The notes: generated from the sequence alone by a model not told the origin. 52,953 nucleotides of DNA from an uncultured Caulobacter sp. (GCA_937925635.1 CALALX010000120.1:1-52953); one strand, 5' to 3'. Shown: positions 28,362-36,578, counted from the stretch's first letter. Made by a program: numbers and translations.

Positions 28362-28952
28362 CTAGTAGCCGTAGGCCGTGCGCTGGTAGCCGTTCGCCGG
28401 ACGGACGTAGCCGGCGTGGACGTAGCCGATGCCGACGCCGTTGCGGCTGACGAGCACCCACTGGCCGCCGTTCGCATAGGCCGAGGCCTGGAAGGTCTGG
28501 CCGCGCTGCAGGACGCCCACCCGCGAGGTCGAGGTCGAGGGGCCGGCCCGCAGGCTGACGTTGGTCACCGCCGTCATCCGCATGTTGGTCCGCTCGTAGC
28601 GGGCCGGCAGAACGTAGGAGGCCAGGCGCTGACCGCCGCGGCTGTACGTGCCCCGGGCGTAGTCGTCGTTCGTCTGCGACTTGCAGCCGACGTAGGAGCC
28701 GGCGGCGGCGCCCAGGCCCGCGCCGACCACGGCGCCGGCGGTGCGTTCGTTCTTCGACACCTGCGAGCCCAGCAGGCCGCCCAGCAGGGCGCCGATCACC
28801 GCGCCGCTCTCCTGCTTGGAGCCCGGGGCGTCGCAGCGGAACACGCCGGCGTTCTGGGCGCTGGCCGTCATCGGGACGGCGGTCGCGGTCATGGCGGCGG
28901 CCACGGAGAGGGCCAGACCGACCTTGGCGATCTTGCTGTGGACTTGGGTCAT
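28362..28952 (-). CDS. secreted glycine-zipper and SH3-domain protein
   Basis: 196 residues from ATG at 28952. Signal peptide AKVGLALSVAAAMTATAVPM ends near ASA-QN. A glycine-zipper segment (AVIGALLGGLLGSQVSKNER, then AGAVVGAGLGAAAGSYVGC) can insert in the outer membrane. The C-terminal SH3b domain has VTNVSLRAGPSTSTSRVGVL and GQWVLVSRNGVGIGYVHAGY, which usually binds peptidoglycan. The final residues are Tyr/Gly-rich. Likely an envelope-linking protein. Monocistronic; a longer in-frame start at 28997 lies before the signal and is unlikely. Confidence 0.88.
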   Translation of the reverse strand: MTQVHSKIAKVGLALSVAAAMTATAVPMTASAQNAGVFRCDAPGSKQESGAVIGALLGGLLGSQVSKNERTAGAVVGAGLGAAAGSYVGCKSQTNDDYARGTYSRGGQRLASYVLPARYERTNMRMTAVTNVSLRAGPSTSTSRVGVLQRGQTFQASAYANGGQWVLVSRNGVGIGYVHAGYVRPANGYQRTAYGY

Positions 28953-29057
28953 GGTTGTTCTCCTCAAAAAGGGGCTCGACCGGCTTTCGCCCGTCATTGA
29001 GGAGGACCTTAGCGGGGCGACCCTGAACGCGATCAGGAACGCCCCGTTATGTTCGGT

Positions 29058-30743
29058 TCAGGCTTGCAGCAGCTTTGAGGCCAGCCCGTCCTCGATCAGC
29101 TGGATCGTGCGATCCAGGCCGAAGATGGCGGCGAAGGAGCCGAAGCGCGGGCCCTGGCTCTGCCCGAGCAGCACCTCGTAGAGGGCCTGGAACCAGGCGC
29201 GCAGCGGCTCGAACCCGCCCGCCTTGCCGGCCTCGTAGACCTCGTTCTGGATCAGCTCGGCGTCCTGGCAGCCGACCGGGAGGGCGCGCAGCCGCGCCAG
29301 CAGGTCCGCCATCGCCGCCCGCTCCTGATCGGTGGGCGCGCGGAAGGCCTTCGTGGGCGCCACGAAGTCCTCGTAGTAGTTCATCGCGTAGTCGGCCAGG
29401 CGGTCGAGCAGCGGCTCGCTTTCCGGCGTCGCGCCCGGGATGTAGCGGCTGAGGAAGCCCCACAGGACCACCTTGCTCGAGGCGTTGCCGGCCGAGACCA
29501 GGTTCAGCATCAGCGAGAACGACACCGGCGAGCCCTTGGCGGGCGGCTGGCCCATGTGGACGTGCCAGGCCGGGTTGTTGACGTCGGTCTCGTTGCCGCC
29601 CTCCGCCTTCCTGCGATTGAAGGCGTCCAGCTGCTGCAGATACTCGTCCGTCGCCTTGGGAATGACGTCGAAATACAGCTTCTTGGCCGACCTCGGGCTC
29701 TGGAACATGTAGTAGGCCAGGCTCTCGGGCGCGCCGTAACGCAGCCACTCCTCCATGGTCAGGCCGTTGCCCTTGGTCTTGGAGATCTTCTGGTTGTTCT
29801 CGTCCATGAAGAGTTCGTAGTTGAACCCTTCCGGCGGAACCCCGCCCAGCACCTTGCAGACCTGGTTGGACAGCCGGACGCTGTCGATCAGATCCTTGCC
29901 GCTCATCTCATAGTCGACGCCCAGCGCGGTCCAGCGCATGGCCCAGTCCGGCCGCCACTGCATCTTCACGCCGCCGCCGGTGACCGGAACCTCGGTCAGC
30001 GCGCCGTCCTCGTCGCGGAACACGATCGTGCCGCGGTCGAGATGCCGCTCCAGGGTCGGAACCTGCAGCACCTTGCCCGTCTTCGGGCTGATCGGCAGGA
30101 ACGGCGAATAGGTCGCCCGGCGCTCCTCGCCCAGGCTCGGCAGCATGATCTTCTGGATGGCGTCGAACCGCGCCAGCGCCGTCAGCAACGTCTCGTCGAA
30201 CCGGCCGCCGCGGTAGCAGTCGGTCGAGGACACGAACTCGTAGTCGAAGCCGAAGCTATCGAGGAAGGCGCGCAGCCGCGCGTTGTTGTGGTGGCCGAAA
30301 CTGGCGTGCTCGCCATAGGGATCACGCACCACGGTCAGGGGCTTGTCGAGGTCCGGCGCCATGACCTCGCCGTTGGGGACGTTCGGCGGAATCTTGCGCA
30401 GGCCGTCCATGTCGTCGCTGAAGCTGATCAGCCGCGTAGGGAGGGCGTCCTCCGTCAGGGCGCGGAAGGCGATCCGCACCATGGTCGTGCGCGCCACCTC
30501 GCCGAAGGTGCCCATGTGCGGCAGACCCGACGGGCCGTAACCGGTCTCGAGCACCACCGGCTTCTGCAGGGCTTCGAAGGTCTTGAACGCCTCGTCCGCC
30601 TTGCCGGCGAGGATCAGCGTGGACGCCAGATCGCGCTCGGCGTCGTCGAGACGCACGCGCAGAACGCGGGCGAGCAGGTTGCGAGCCTGCTCGAACGGCC
30701 AGGCCTTGGCGTCGCGGGCGGTATGGGAGAGACCTTCGAACAT
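29058..30743 (-). CDS. lysS: lysyl-tRNA synthetase, class I
   Basis: 561 residues, charging tRNA-Lys. This is the archaeal-type class I enzyme, known in many alphaproteobacteria. The HIGH-equivalent is GPSGLPHMGTFGE (residues 70-82) and the KMSKS-equivalent is KISKTKG (319-325). A class I anticodon-binding helical domain follows, to the terminal IFGLDRTIQLIEDGLASKLL. No class II motif is seen. Start at 30743 is followed by FEGLSHTARDAKAWPFEQAR as in relatives. A roughly 500-bp leader with structure lies upstream, and no other lysS is in the window. Confidence 0.96.
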   Translation of the reverse strand: MFEGLSHTARDAKAWPFEQARNLLARVLRVRLDDAERDLASTLILAGKADEAFKTFEALQKPVVLETGYGPSGLPHMGTFGEVARTTMVRIAFRALTEDALPTRLISFSDDMDGLRKIPPNVPNGEVMAPDLDKPLTVVRDPYGEHASFGHHNNARLRAFLDSFGFDYEFVSSTDCYRGGRFDETLLTALARFDAIQKIMLPSLGEERRATYSPFLPISPKTGKVLQVPTLERHLDRGTIVFRDEDGALTEVPVTGGGVKMQWRPDWAMRWTALGVDYEMSGKDLIDSVRLSNQVCKVLGGVPPEGFNYELFMDENNQKISKTKGNGLTMEEWLRYGAPESLAYYMFQSPRSAKKLYFDVIPKATDEYLQQLDAFNRRKAEGGNETDVNNPAWHVHMGQPPAKGSPVSFSLMLNLVSAGNASSKVVLWGFLSRYIPGATPESEPLLDRLADYAMNYYEDFVAPTKAFRAPTDQERAAMADLLARLRALPVGCQDAELIQNEVYEAGKAGGFEPLRAWFQALYEVLLGQSQGPRFGSFAAIFGLDRTIQLIEDGLASKLLQA

Positions 30744-30810
30744 GGGCTGGCGGTATAGGGATTAGGGGTTGCGGGTCAAGGAACGGGCAGAGAGTCTCCC
30801 CTCTCCAGTC

Positions 30811-30966
30811 CTTCTCCCCTTGCGAGAGTAGGTGGCCTGCGAAGCAGGTCGGATGAGGGGGCTCCCGGATATATCAGGGTAGCGGACAGGCTGGGTGGAA
30901 GCGGACGCCGCCCTCGACCCCTCATCCGTCGTCCTTCGGCCGCAACCTTCTCCCGCAAGGGAGAAG
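30811..30966. repeat. fold-back (MITE-like) inverted repeat upstream of lysS
   Basis: Left arm (30811-30860, CTTCTCCCCTTGCGAGAG to GGTCGGATGAGGGG) and right arm (30918-30966, CCCCTCATCC to CAAGGGAGAAG) are complementary over about 49 bp at roughly 80%. The centre is about 57 bp. The right arm has its own perfect hairpin CTTCTCCC-GCAA-GGGAGAAG. This is a familiar caulobacterial intergenic repeat. No coding function. Confidence 0.75.
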
Positions 30967-31103
30967 GGATGCCGTGATCATCTCCGAGCGCGTCCATCCC
31001 GCCACTATAGGCCCGCGCCGCCGGCGGTGGATGAGATCGCGACCGACTCTCTCGTCCAACGCCGCCGGATGTCCCATGAAGGGGCCGGATGTCTCGTTGT
31101 GTC

Positions 31104-31222
31104 TCAAGACTATAGGTCTCCAGAGTCTTCATTGGAGACGGCTTCCGGCATCCCACTTGGGACCTTGGTCGCAGTCCCTCAAAACCGGCCGACGGTGTTG
31201 AGGGGACGTGAAATCGCGTCCC
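31104..31222 (-). other. cluster of hairpins in the lysS leader, candidate structured RNA
   Basis: The rest of the 503-bp non-coding stretch 30744-31246 holds four stems: GTCTCCA/TGGAGAC (31116-31139), TCCCA-CT-TGGGA (31151-31162), CCCTCAA/TTGAGGG (31176-31204, with an inner ACCG/CGGT) and GGGACG/CGTCCC (31203-31222). An alternative stem AAGACT/AGTCTT (31106-31129) excludes the first. ACTATAGG occurs at 31004 and 31109; on the minus strand each gives TATAGT, a good -10. The region lies between the CPBP stop and lysS, both leftward. I cannot assign it to a known riboswitch class. Confidence 0.35.
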
Positions 31223-31246
31223 TGCCGCGCCGCGAGATCCAGTCCC

Positions 31247-31771
31247 CTACAGCATCCCGCCGCCGAACCAGATCCGCCAGCCGGCCACCTCCAGCCAGTG
31301 CAGCAGCACCGCCGGCCACAGCGACCCCGTCCGCCAGCGCAACCCGCCACAGGCCAGCCCCAGCACCGCCGTCGTGGCCAGGAAGTCGCCGCGCAGGAAC
31401 ACCGGCGCGGCCGCCGGCATGAAGGTCAGGGCCTCGACGACGTGCCAGAGCACAAACACCGCCGTCGATGACAGGATGGCGCGCCACAGGCCGACGCCCT
31501 CGTCCCGCCCGGGCGTCAGCAGGCCGCGGAAGACGGCCTCCTCGCCCAGCGCCGGGACGACCAGCGCCAGCGCCAGGGTCAGCGGCAGCACCGACCAGTC
31601 GCCCGGCATGGGCCGCAGGAAGCCGCCCGCCAGCCCGATCCCCAGTTCCGCCCCCAGCGCGACCGCGCCGACCGCCGCCGCCAGCGCCCAGCCTCGCGCC
31701 GTCGGCCAGATCCGAAGCGAGGAGACCAGCCGGCGGAGCGGCGTGAAGACCAGCGTTTCGCGAACTTGCAT
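31247..31771 (-). CDS. CPBP family intramembrane glutamic protease
   Basis: 174 residues from ATG at 31771. Hydrophobic throughout; the CPBP motifs are VVPALGEEAVFRGLLTP (Glu77/Glu78, catalytic Glu), STAVFVLWHVVEALTF (His) and a last AVLLHWLEVAGW (His). The family cleaves membrane substrates or processes peptides; the substrate here is unknown. The alternative longer start (31807) would add 12 polar residues. Diverges from the MAPEG gene with 66 bp between. Confidence 0.86.
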   Translation of the reverse strand: MQVRETLVFTPLRRLVSSLRIWPTARGWALAAAVGAVALGAELGIGLAGGFLRPMPGDWSVLPLTLALALVVPALGEEAVFRGLLTPGRDEGVGLWRAILSSTAVFVLWHVVEALTFMPAAAPVFLRGDFLATTAVLGLACGGLRWRTGSLWPAVLLHWLEVAGWRIWFGGGML

Positions 31772-31837
31772 CCCCGCCTGTTTCGTCCAAGCTCCCCCTG
31801 CCCTCAAGGGCCATCCTCGGGGAGGGGAAGGACAACC

Positions 31838-32224
31838 ATGGAAACACTTCCGGTCACGTCGTTACTCACGGGCGCCGCCGCGCTCTTTCTGGTGCTGCTC
31901 AGCTTTCCGGTCGCCAACCACCGTCGCAAGAACAAGCTCAGCGCCGGCGACGGCGGCGACGAGGCCTTCAACCGGAAGATCCGGGCGCAAGGCAACTTCA
32001 TCGAGTACGCGCCCATCGCCATCATCGCCATCGGCCTTCTGGAGATGAACGGCTTCCCGCAGATCTGGGTCTGCGGCTTCGCCGCCGCCCTCGCCGCAGG
32101 CCGAGTCCTGCACGCGATCGGCCTGATCTGGAACGTCATCATCGGCCGGATGCTCGGCGCGGTGCTGACCTTCGCCACCCTGCTGCTGGCCGGCGGCGCG
32201 CTGGTCCTCCACTCGTTCGTCTAG
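31838..32224 (+). CDS. MAPEG family membrane protein
   Basis: 128 residues, four transmembrane helices. The MAPEG signature is NRKIRAQGNFIEYAPIAIIA (the RAQ/N-E pattern that in relatives binds glutathione), then LAAGRVLHAIGLIWN and a last helix AVLTFATLLLAGGALVLHSF. Members are glutathione-dependent detoxification or leukotriene-like enzymes in eukaryotes and glutathione transferases or peroxidases in bacteria. The ATG at 31838 has GGGGAGGGGAAGG upstream. Confidence 0.9.
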   Translation: METLPVTSLLTGAAALFLVLLSFPVANHRRKNKLSAGDGGDEAFNRKIRAQGNFIEYAPIAIIAIGLLEMNGFPQIWVCGFAAALAAGRVLHAIGLIWNVIIGRMLGAVLTFATLLLAGGALVLHSFV

Positions 32225-32226
32225 CC

Positions 32227-32733
32227 CTAGGGATCGAACAGGCTGTCGTCGGGCAGCGCCCGCGTCTTCTTGCGCGGACGCTCCCGCATCACGCCCGGAT
32301 AGCCCTTCAGCGGCGACAGCGCCTCGCCGGTCCAGGTCCAGTCGGCCTGCTGATCGAGGTACAGGTGATAGCGCGGCTCACGGCCGGTTCGAGTCTCGAA
32401 CAGGGCGCGCGGAATGTTGATCATCTTCGGCGAGCGCCTGCGCTCGAAGAACAGCGGCGTGCCGCAACAACCGCAGAAGCTGCAGATGGCGCCGACCGCC
32501 TCGTCCTCCCAACGCCTGATGTGATCATCACCCCCGAGCATCCGGAAGCGGCTCTTCCAGCTGCCCACCCAGGTCGAATAGGCCGCGCCGGTCGCGCGGC
32601 GGCTGGCGGCGGAGTGGTCGTGCCAGGCCCAGACCGCCGGCACGTCGATCTCGAACCGCACGGCCCCGCAGGCGCAGCCGCCCTCGGCCTGGACGGCGGA
32701 CTTCCTCGCGGGAGGCGTGGCTGGTCCGGGCAT
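32227..32733 (-). CDS. GFA family (glutathione-dependent formaldehyde-activating enzyme-like) protein
   Basis: 168 residues. Zinc-binding cysteines sit in EGGCACGAVRFEIDV and CSFCGCCGTPLFFERRR, the beta-tent fold signature. The usual first-half Cys of the classic CHC motif is replaced by WAWHDHSAASRR, so the zinc set is atypical. Most members bind Zn and small thiols; the formaldehyde role is established for only a few. Convergent with MAPEG, and 5 bp after the symporter stop on the same strand. Confidence 0.82.
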   Translation of the reverse strand: MPGPATPPARKSAVQAEGGCACGAVRFEIDVPAVWAWHDHSAASRRATGAAYSTWVGSWKSRFRMLGGDDHIRRWEDEAVGAICSFCGCCGTPLFFERRRSPKMINIPRALFETRTGREPRYHLYLDQQADWTWTGEALSPLKGYPGVMRERPRKKTRALPDDSLFDP

Positions 32734-32738
32734 GGCCT

Positions 32739-34016
32739 CTAGGCGGGCGCCGATGTCGGGTCGACGACCTCGACCGCCTCGTCGCCCCGCGCCTTCAACA
32801 TGGCCGCGACGCCGAGGTCGCCGGTGACGTTGCCGATGGTGCGGAAGATGTCCGGGATGACCTCGACGGCCAGCAGGATCGGCAACAGCTCCAGCGGCGC
32901 GCCCAGGGCGATGCAGATGGGCGTGACGCTGACGAAGAAGGAGATCTGGCCGGGCAGGCCGACCGAGCCGACGCTGACGGCCAGCGCCACGAAGCCGGCG
33001 GCCAGCATCTGGGTCAGGCTCGGCTGGATGCCGTAGACGTGGGCCACGAAGTAGACCACCGCCAGGTTCGCCACCGGGCTGGTCAGGCGGAACACCGCCA
33101 CGGCCAGCGGCAGGACCAAGCCGGTGATCCGCGTCGGAATCCGCAGATCGTCATTGGCCCGCTCGATCATCGCCGGCAGGCAGGCCAGCGACGACTGGGT
33201 CGAGAAGGCCAGCGCCTGCACCGGCGCCGCGGCCCGCGCGAAGGCGCCTACCCCGACGCCGCCGCGCCGAAGGGCGATCATCAGATAGGGCAGCAGGGCA
33301 ATGCCGGCCGTGACCAGGGACACCACCGTGACGTACTGCAGCAGCGCCCCGGCCGCGCCCAGGCCCGCTCGCAGGCCCACGCCCAGCGACAGGGCGAAGA
33401 CCCCGATCGGCGCGACCCACAGCACCCAGCGGACGATCACGATCATGGTCTCGGCGATAGCCTCGAACAGGGTGACCAGGGGCGTCCTCAGGCGATCCGG
33501 CAGGCGCGTCGCTGCGAAGCCGACAAAGACGGCGAACACCACCAGGGGCAGGATGGCGTCCTCGGCGGCGGCCTTGATCGGGTTGGACGGGGCGAGGCTG
33601 CGGATGAAGTCGGCGAAGCTCGGCGCCTCGACCGCCGCCTGCTGGGCGGCGCCGGCCCCCGTCCGCAAGGCCTGGGCGCCCGTCGCGTCGACCGGCCAGA
33701 CAGCGAGCAGACCCTGGGTCGCCAGCGTCGTGTAGATGGCGGCGACGACCAGCAGGATCGCGAAGAGGCCGATGGCGCGGGCCGCCAGCCGGCCGGTGGC
33801 GGCCGCATCAGTCACCGACGCGATGCCGGTGACCAGCAGGGCGAAGACCAAGGGAATGACCGTCATCCGCAGGCCGTTGAGCCACAGCCCGCCCAGCGCC
33901 TCGACCGGATCGGTCCAGACCGTGACGTCCGGACCGCCCCAGGCCGTCAGCGCGGCCCCGCCCGCGAGGCCGAGGGCGAGGGCGAGGAGCACCCGGGCGC
34001 TGAGCGATCTGAACAT
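32739..34016 (-). CDS. dicarboxylate/amino acid:cation symporter (DAACS family)
   Basis: 425 residues with about eight transmembrane helices and two re-entrant loops. Hallmarks: the Ser-rich loop FSTQSSLACLPAMIERANDD (HP1), MTVIPLVFALLVTGIAS near residue 50, SPVANLAVVYFVAHVYG and the HP2 loop GSVGLPGQISFFVSVTPIC. It imports C4-dicarboxylates or glutamate with Na+ or H+. Its stop is 5 bp before the GFA start, so the two are probably co-transcribed. Confidence 0.93.
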   Translation of the reverse strand: MFRSLSARVLLALALGLAGGAALTAWGGPDVTVWTDPVEALGGLWLNGLRMTVIPLVFALLVTGIASVTDAAATGRLAARAIGLFAILLVVAAIYTTLATQGLLAVWPVDATGAQALRTGAGAAQQAAVEAPSFADFIRSLAPSNPIKAAAEDAILPLVVFAVFVGFAATRLPDRLRTPLVTLFEAIAETMIVIVRWVLWVAPIGVFALSLGVGLRAGLGAAGALLQYVTVVSLVTAGIALLPYLMIALRRGGVGVGAFARAAAPVQALAFSTQSSLACLPAMIERANDDLRIPTRITGLVLPLAVAVFRLTSPVANLAVVYFVAHVYGIQPSLTQMLAAGFVALAVSVGSVGLPGQISFFVSVTPICIALGAPLELLPILLAVEVIPDIFRTIGNVTGDLGVAAMLKARGDEAVEVVDPTSAPA

Positions 34017-34141
34017 GCTGGTCTCCGAAATCCGATCGCGATCCTAGGGTTATGCGGCGGCGCTCGGCAATCGCTCCGACGCCAGTGGACGACCGTGCCC
34101 GCCGCGCTAGGCTCGCGGCCCGTCCCTCAAGTGAGTCTCCG

Positions 34142-34801
34142 ATGCCCGACGCGCCCCTGCTGCCCTGCCCGCCCATCGACGCCGGCGTCCTCGTCGGCCG
34201 GACCGTGGATCTGGAACGGATGGACGTGGCGCGCCACGGGCCGGCCCTGTGGGACGCCATTGGCTCGGCCGACGACCTGTGGACCTGGATCCCGTCCGGG
34301 CCGTTCCCGACGCAGGCCGACTTCGCCGCCTGGCTCGAGGATCGCAGCGCAAGGCCGACCCAGACCCTCTACGCCGTGATCGACAAGACCGACCCGCGCG
34401 GCCCGACGCCGGCGGCGCTCTATATGGCGCTGAGCGTCAATCCGGACGCCGGGACCACCGAGGTCGGCCTGAACCTCGGCCCGGCGGTGACGCGCAGGGT
34501 CGGCGGCACCGAGGCCTTCCGCCTGCTGGCCGGCTACATCTTCTCGCGCGGCTACCGGCGGCTGGAGTGGCGCTGCAGCCCCGAGAACGTCGCGTCGAGC
34601 CGCGCCGCCGCCCGCTTCGGCTTCACTCTGGAGGGCGTCCTGCGTCAGACCCACTGGCTGAAGGGCGTCAACTGGGACACCGAAGTCCACGCGATCCTCG
34701 ACCACGAATGGCCGGCAGTCGCCGCGCGCCTCGACGCCTGGCTGGCGCCGGAGAACTTCGATGCGGGCGGGCGGCAGAAGCGAGCGCTGTCGGCGTTCTG
34801 A
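34142..34801 (+). CDS. GNAT family N-acetyltransferase (RimJ/RimL-like)
   Basis: 219 residues from ATG at 34142. The fold marks are VGRTVDLERMDVARHGPALW, EVGLNLGPAVTRRVGGTEAF and RRLEWRCSPENVASSRAAAR followed by FGFTLEGVLRQTHWLKG, as in ribosomal-protein or aminoacyl acetyltransferases of the RimJ/RimL group. It transfers acetyl from acetyl-CoA to an unknown amine. Monocistronic; a palindromic repeat follows the stop. Confidence 0.86.
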   Translation: MPDAPLLPCPPIDAGVLVGRTVDLERMDVARHGPALWDAIGSADDLWTWIPSGPFPTQADFAAWLEDRSARPTQTLYAVIDKTDPRGPTPAALYMALSVNPDAGTTEVGLNLGPAVTRRVGGTEAFRLLAGYIFSRGYRRLEWRCSPENVASSRAAARFGFTLEGVLRQTHWLKGVNWDTEVHAILDHEWPAVAARLDAWLAPENFDAGGRQKRALSAF

Positions 34802-34815
34802 TACTCTTCTCGGGT

Positions 34816-34926
34816 GTCATCCCGGCCGCAGCGAAGCGGAGAGCCGGGACCCAGATTCGGCTTCACGCTGTGCGGCTGGGATTTGGTCTGGGTCCCGGAT
34901 CGTCCCTTCGGGCCGTCCGGGATGAC
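34816..34926. repeat. palindromic repeat between GNAT and HAD genes
   Basis: GTCATCCCGGCCGCAGCG with GAGCCGGGACCCAG, mirrored by CTGGGTCCCGGATCG and GTCCGGGATGAC. Full length about 111 bp; terminal GTCATC and GATGAC are inverted. Near-identical arrangement to 36041-36147. Confidence 0.85.
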
Positions 34927-34938
34927 ATCCGGATTGAG

Positions 34939-35616
34939 TCAGAACCCGGCGAACCTGCGCCCGGCCTCGGCCCATGACCCGACGACCTCGGCCGCGCCGG
35001 CCTCGGCCAGCCGCGCCGCGGCCGCGCCGTCCATGTGGCCCCCGCCGGAGAAACCCCACACCGTCATTCCGGCCGCGCGGGCCGAGCGGACGCCGTTGAC
35101 GCTGTCTTCGATCGCCAGGCAACGCGCGGGATCCACACCGAGCCGCTCGGCGGCATGCAGGAAGATGTCCGGATGCGGCTTGGCCCTGGCCACCAGGTCG
35201 GCGGAATAGACATGCGGGTCGAAGGCGGCGAGCAGGCCGGTCAGCCGCAACTTCTCACGCAGAAAGTCGGCGCCCGACGAGCTGGCCACGGCCTTGGGCA
35301 GGCCCAGCCCGGAAACCGCGGCCGCGCAGCCGCCGACCTCCGTCAGTCGCGTCTGACAGGCGACCCACCGCTGGCGGTGGGCGCGGTCGATGAAGTCGGC
35401 GGGCAGCGGGCGGCCGGTGAGCGCGCGGGCGTCGAGGTCGAGCGCCTCGCGGAAGGCGGCGTCGTTCAGGCCGAGGAAGCGGTGACGATACTCGTCCGGC
35501 GCATAGACCAGGCCGCATTCGGCGAGCAGGACGATCTCGACCTCGATGGCGAGGACTTCGGAGTCCACCAGGACCCCGTCACAGTCGAAGATCACGGCGG
35601 CGGGCGCGGTCTGCAT
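34939..35616 (-). CDS. HAD family phosphatase (phosphoglycolate/beta-phosphoglucomutase-like)
   Basis: 225 residues from ATG at 35616. Motif I is AAVIFDCDGVLVDSE (Asp11, Asp13); VASSSGADFLREKLRLTGLL gives motif II; KPHPDIFLHAAERLG is motif III; CLAIEDSVNGVRSARAAGM is motif IV. A helical cap of the alpha type lies between motifs I and II. It dephosphorylates a small sugar phosphate; the substrate is not evident. Convergent with the GNAT gene across a palindromic repeat. Confidence 0.88.
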   Translation of the reverse strand: MQTAPAAVIFDCDGVLVDSEVLAIEVEIVLLAECGLVYAPDEYRHRFLGLNDAAFREALDLDARALTGRPLPADFIDRAHRQRWVACQTRLTEVGGCAAAVSGLGLPKAVASSSGADFLREKLRLTGLLAAFDPHVYSADLVARAKPHPDIFLHAAERLGVDPARCLAIEDSVNGVRSARAAGMTVWGFSGGGHMDGAAAARLAEAGAAEVVGSWAEAGRRFAGF

Positions 35617-35634
35617 GGCCGCCGATAACAAAAC

Positions 35635-35654
35635 GGCCTCCCCGACGGGAGGCC
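35635..35654 (-). terminator. intrinsic terminator upstream of the HAD gene
   Basis: GGCCTCCC-CGAC-GGGAGGCC is a perfect 8-bp hairpin. On the minus strand it is followed by GTTTTGTTAT, so it ends leftward transcription from the 37-residue peptide gene (35763-35876) before the HAD gene. Confidence 0.7.
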
Positions 35655-35762
35655 TTTGCAGGTCAATTCAGGTTACGCGAGCTTTCGCGTGAGGACTCCG
35701 CCGGGCCCGACCCTGGGTTCTGGGGGGAGGGGGTCAGGCCCGACGGAGCGTTGCGACGCCAA

Positions 35763-35876
35763 TCACAGGGCGGCGGCGCTAACGACCTGGCTGGCGTTGA
35801 TCGCCGCCAGGATCACGACGACCGGCAGGGCGGCGAGGGCGAGGGCGGCGTAGTTGCTGAACTTCGAAACGGTCAT
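35763..35876 (-). CDS. 37-residue single-helix membrane peptide
   Basis: MTVSKFSNYAALALAALPVV is followed by VILAAINASQVVSAAAL. One hydrophobic helix with a positive N-terminus; no cleavage site is clear. AAGGGGA lies before the ATG. The 5' region to 36035 is unusually AT-rich for this genome and probably holds a strong promoter, and a terminator follows at 35654-35635. Such short peptides recur in Caulobacteraceae; the function is unknown. Confidence 0.6.
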   Translation of the reverse strand: MTVSKFSNYAALALAALPVVVILAAINASQVVSAAAL

Positions 35877-36040
35877 CGGTCTATCCCCTTGGATCGAGTT
35901 GGGCGCGGAGGAGCGCGTCCGGTGATGTCGATATAGGAGATGCTCGCGGTGAATACCCGTTAAGTCTGCGTCATGACCTATCTTTAAGGAAAAGGCTTGC
36001 GCGATTACTTGGCTGTAATGTTTGCAGCCGCGCAAGACCT

Positions 36041-36147
36041 GTCATCCCGGCCGTAGCGCAGCGAAGAGCCGGGACCCAGATTCGACCCCACGCGCGGCGG
36101 CCGGAACTTGATCTGGGTCCCGGATCGCCTTCGGCGTCCGGGATGAC
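36041..36147. repeat. palindromic repeat before the thioesterase genes
   Basis: GTCATCCCGGCCGTAGCG with GAGCCGGGACCCAGATTC, mirrored by GATCTGGGTCCCGGATCG and GTCCGGGATGAC. About 107 bp, 107 of them shared in layout with the 34816 copy. Confidence 0.85.
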
Positions 36148-36158
36148 AGGTGGGGGGA

Positions 36159-36578
36159 TCACCCCTTCGTCGGAGTGACCAGGAAGTGGCCGCGCAGGGC
36201 GGCGATCGGGGCGGCGCGGCGATCCTGCCAGGCCTCGACGTGGACGTTGGCGATCCGGCGACCGACCTTCTTGATCTCGGCGCGAGCGAAGGTGGTCAGC
36301 GGCCGGCCCGAGCGCAGGTACTCGATGGACACGTCGATCACCCGCGGCTGGCGCGCCTGGCCCTCGGTCAGCAGCAGCTGGGCCAGGGCCGTCATCTCCA
36401 TGAAGGCGCCGAGCACCCCGCCGTGGATGGCCGGCAGGGTCGGGTTGCCGACCAGGTGCATGCCGAACGGCAGGACCGCGGTCATCTCGTCGCCGGCCAG
36501 TTCGATCTTCACGCCCAGGAACTGCGCATAGGGAATGCGGGCCAGCATGGCGTCGACACGCTCGGTCGGCTCGCTCAT
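36159..36578 (-). CDS. PaaI-type hotdog thioesterase (second of a pair)
   Basis: 139 residues. Hotdog helix with PAIHGGVLGAFMEMTALAQL, then RVIDVSIEYLRSGRPLTTFA and RRIANVHVEAWQDRRAAPIA. The HGG-V-G-FME core contains the Asn/Asp/Glu region used by thioesterases of this family. It hydrolyses an aryl- or acyl-CoA of unknown identity. Starts within the preceding gene (4-bp overlap ATGA), so the two are translationally coupled and may form a heteromer. Confidence 0.88.
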   Translation of the reverse strand: MSEPTERVDAMLARIPYAQFLGVKIELAGDEMTAVLPFGMHLVGNPTLPAIHGGVLGAFMEMTALAQLLLTEGQARQPRVIDVSIEYLRSGRPLTTFARAEIKKVGRRIANVHVEAWQDRRAAPIAALRGHFLVTPTKG

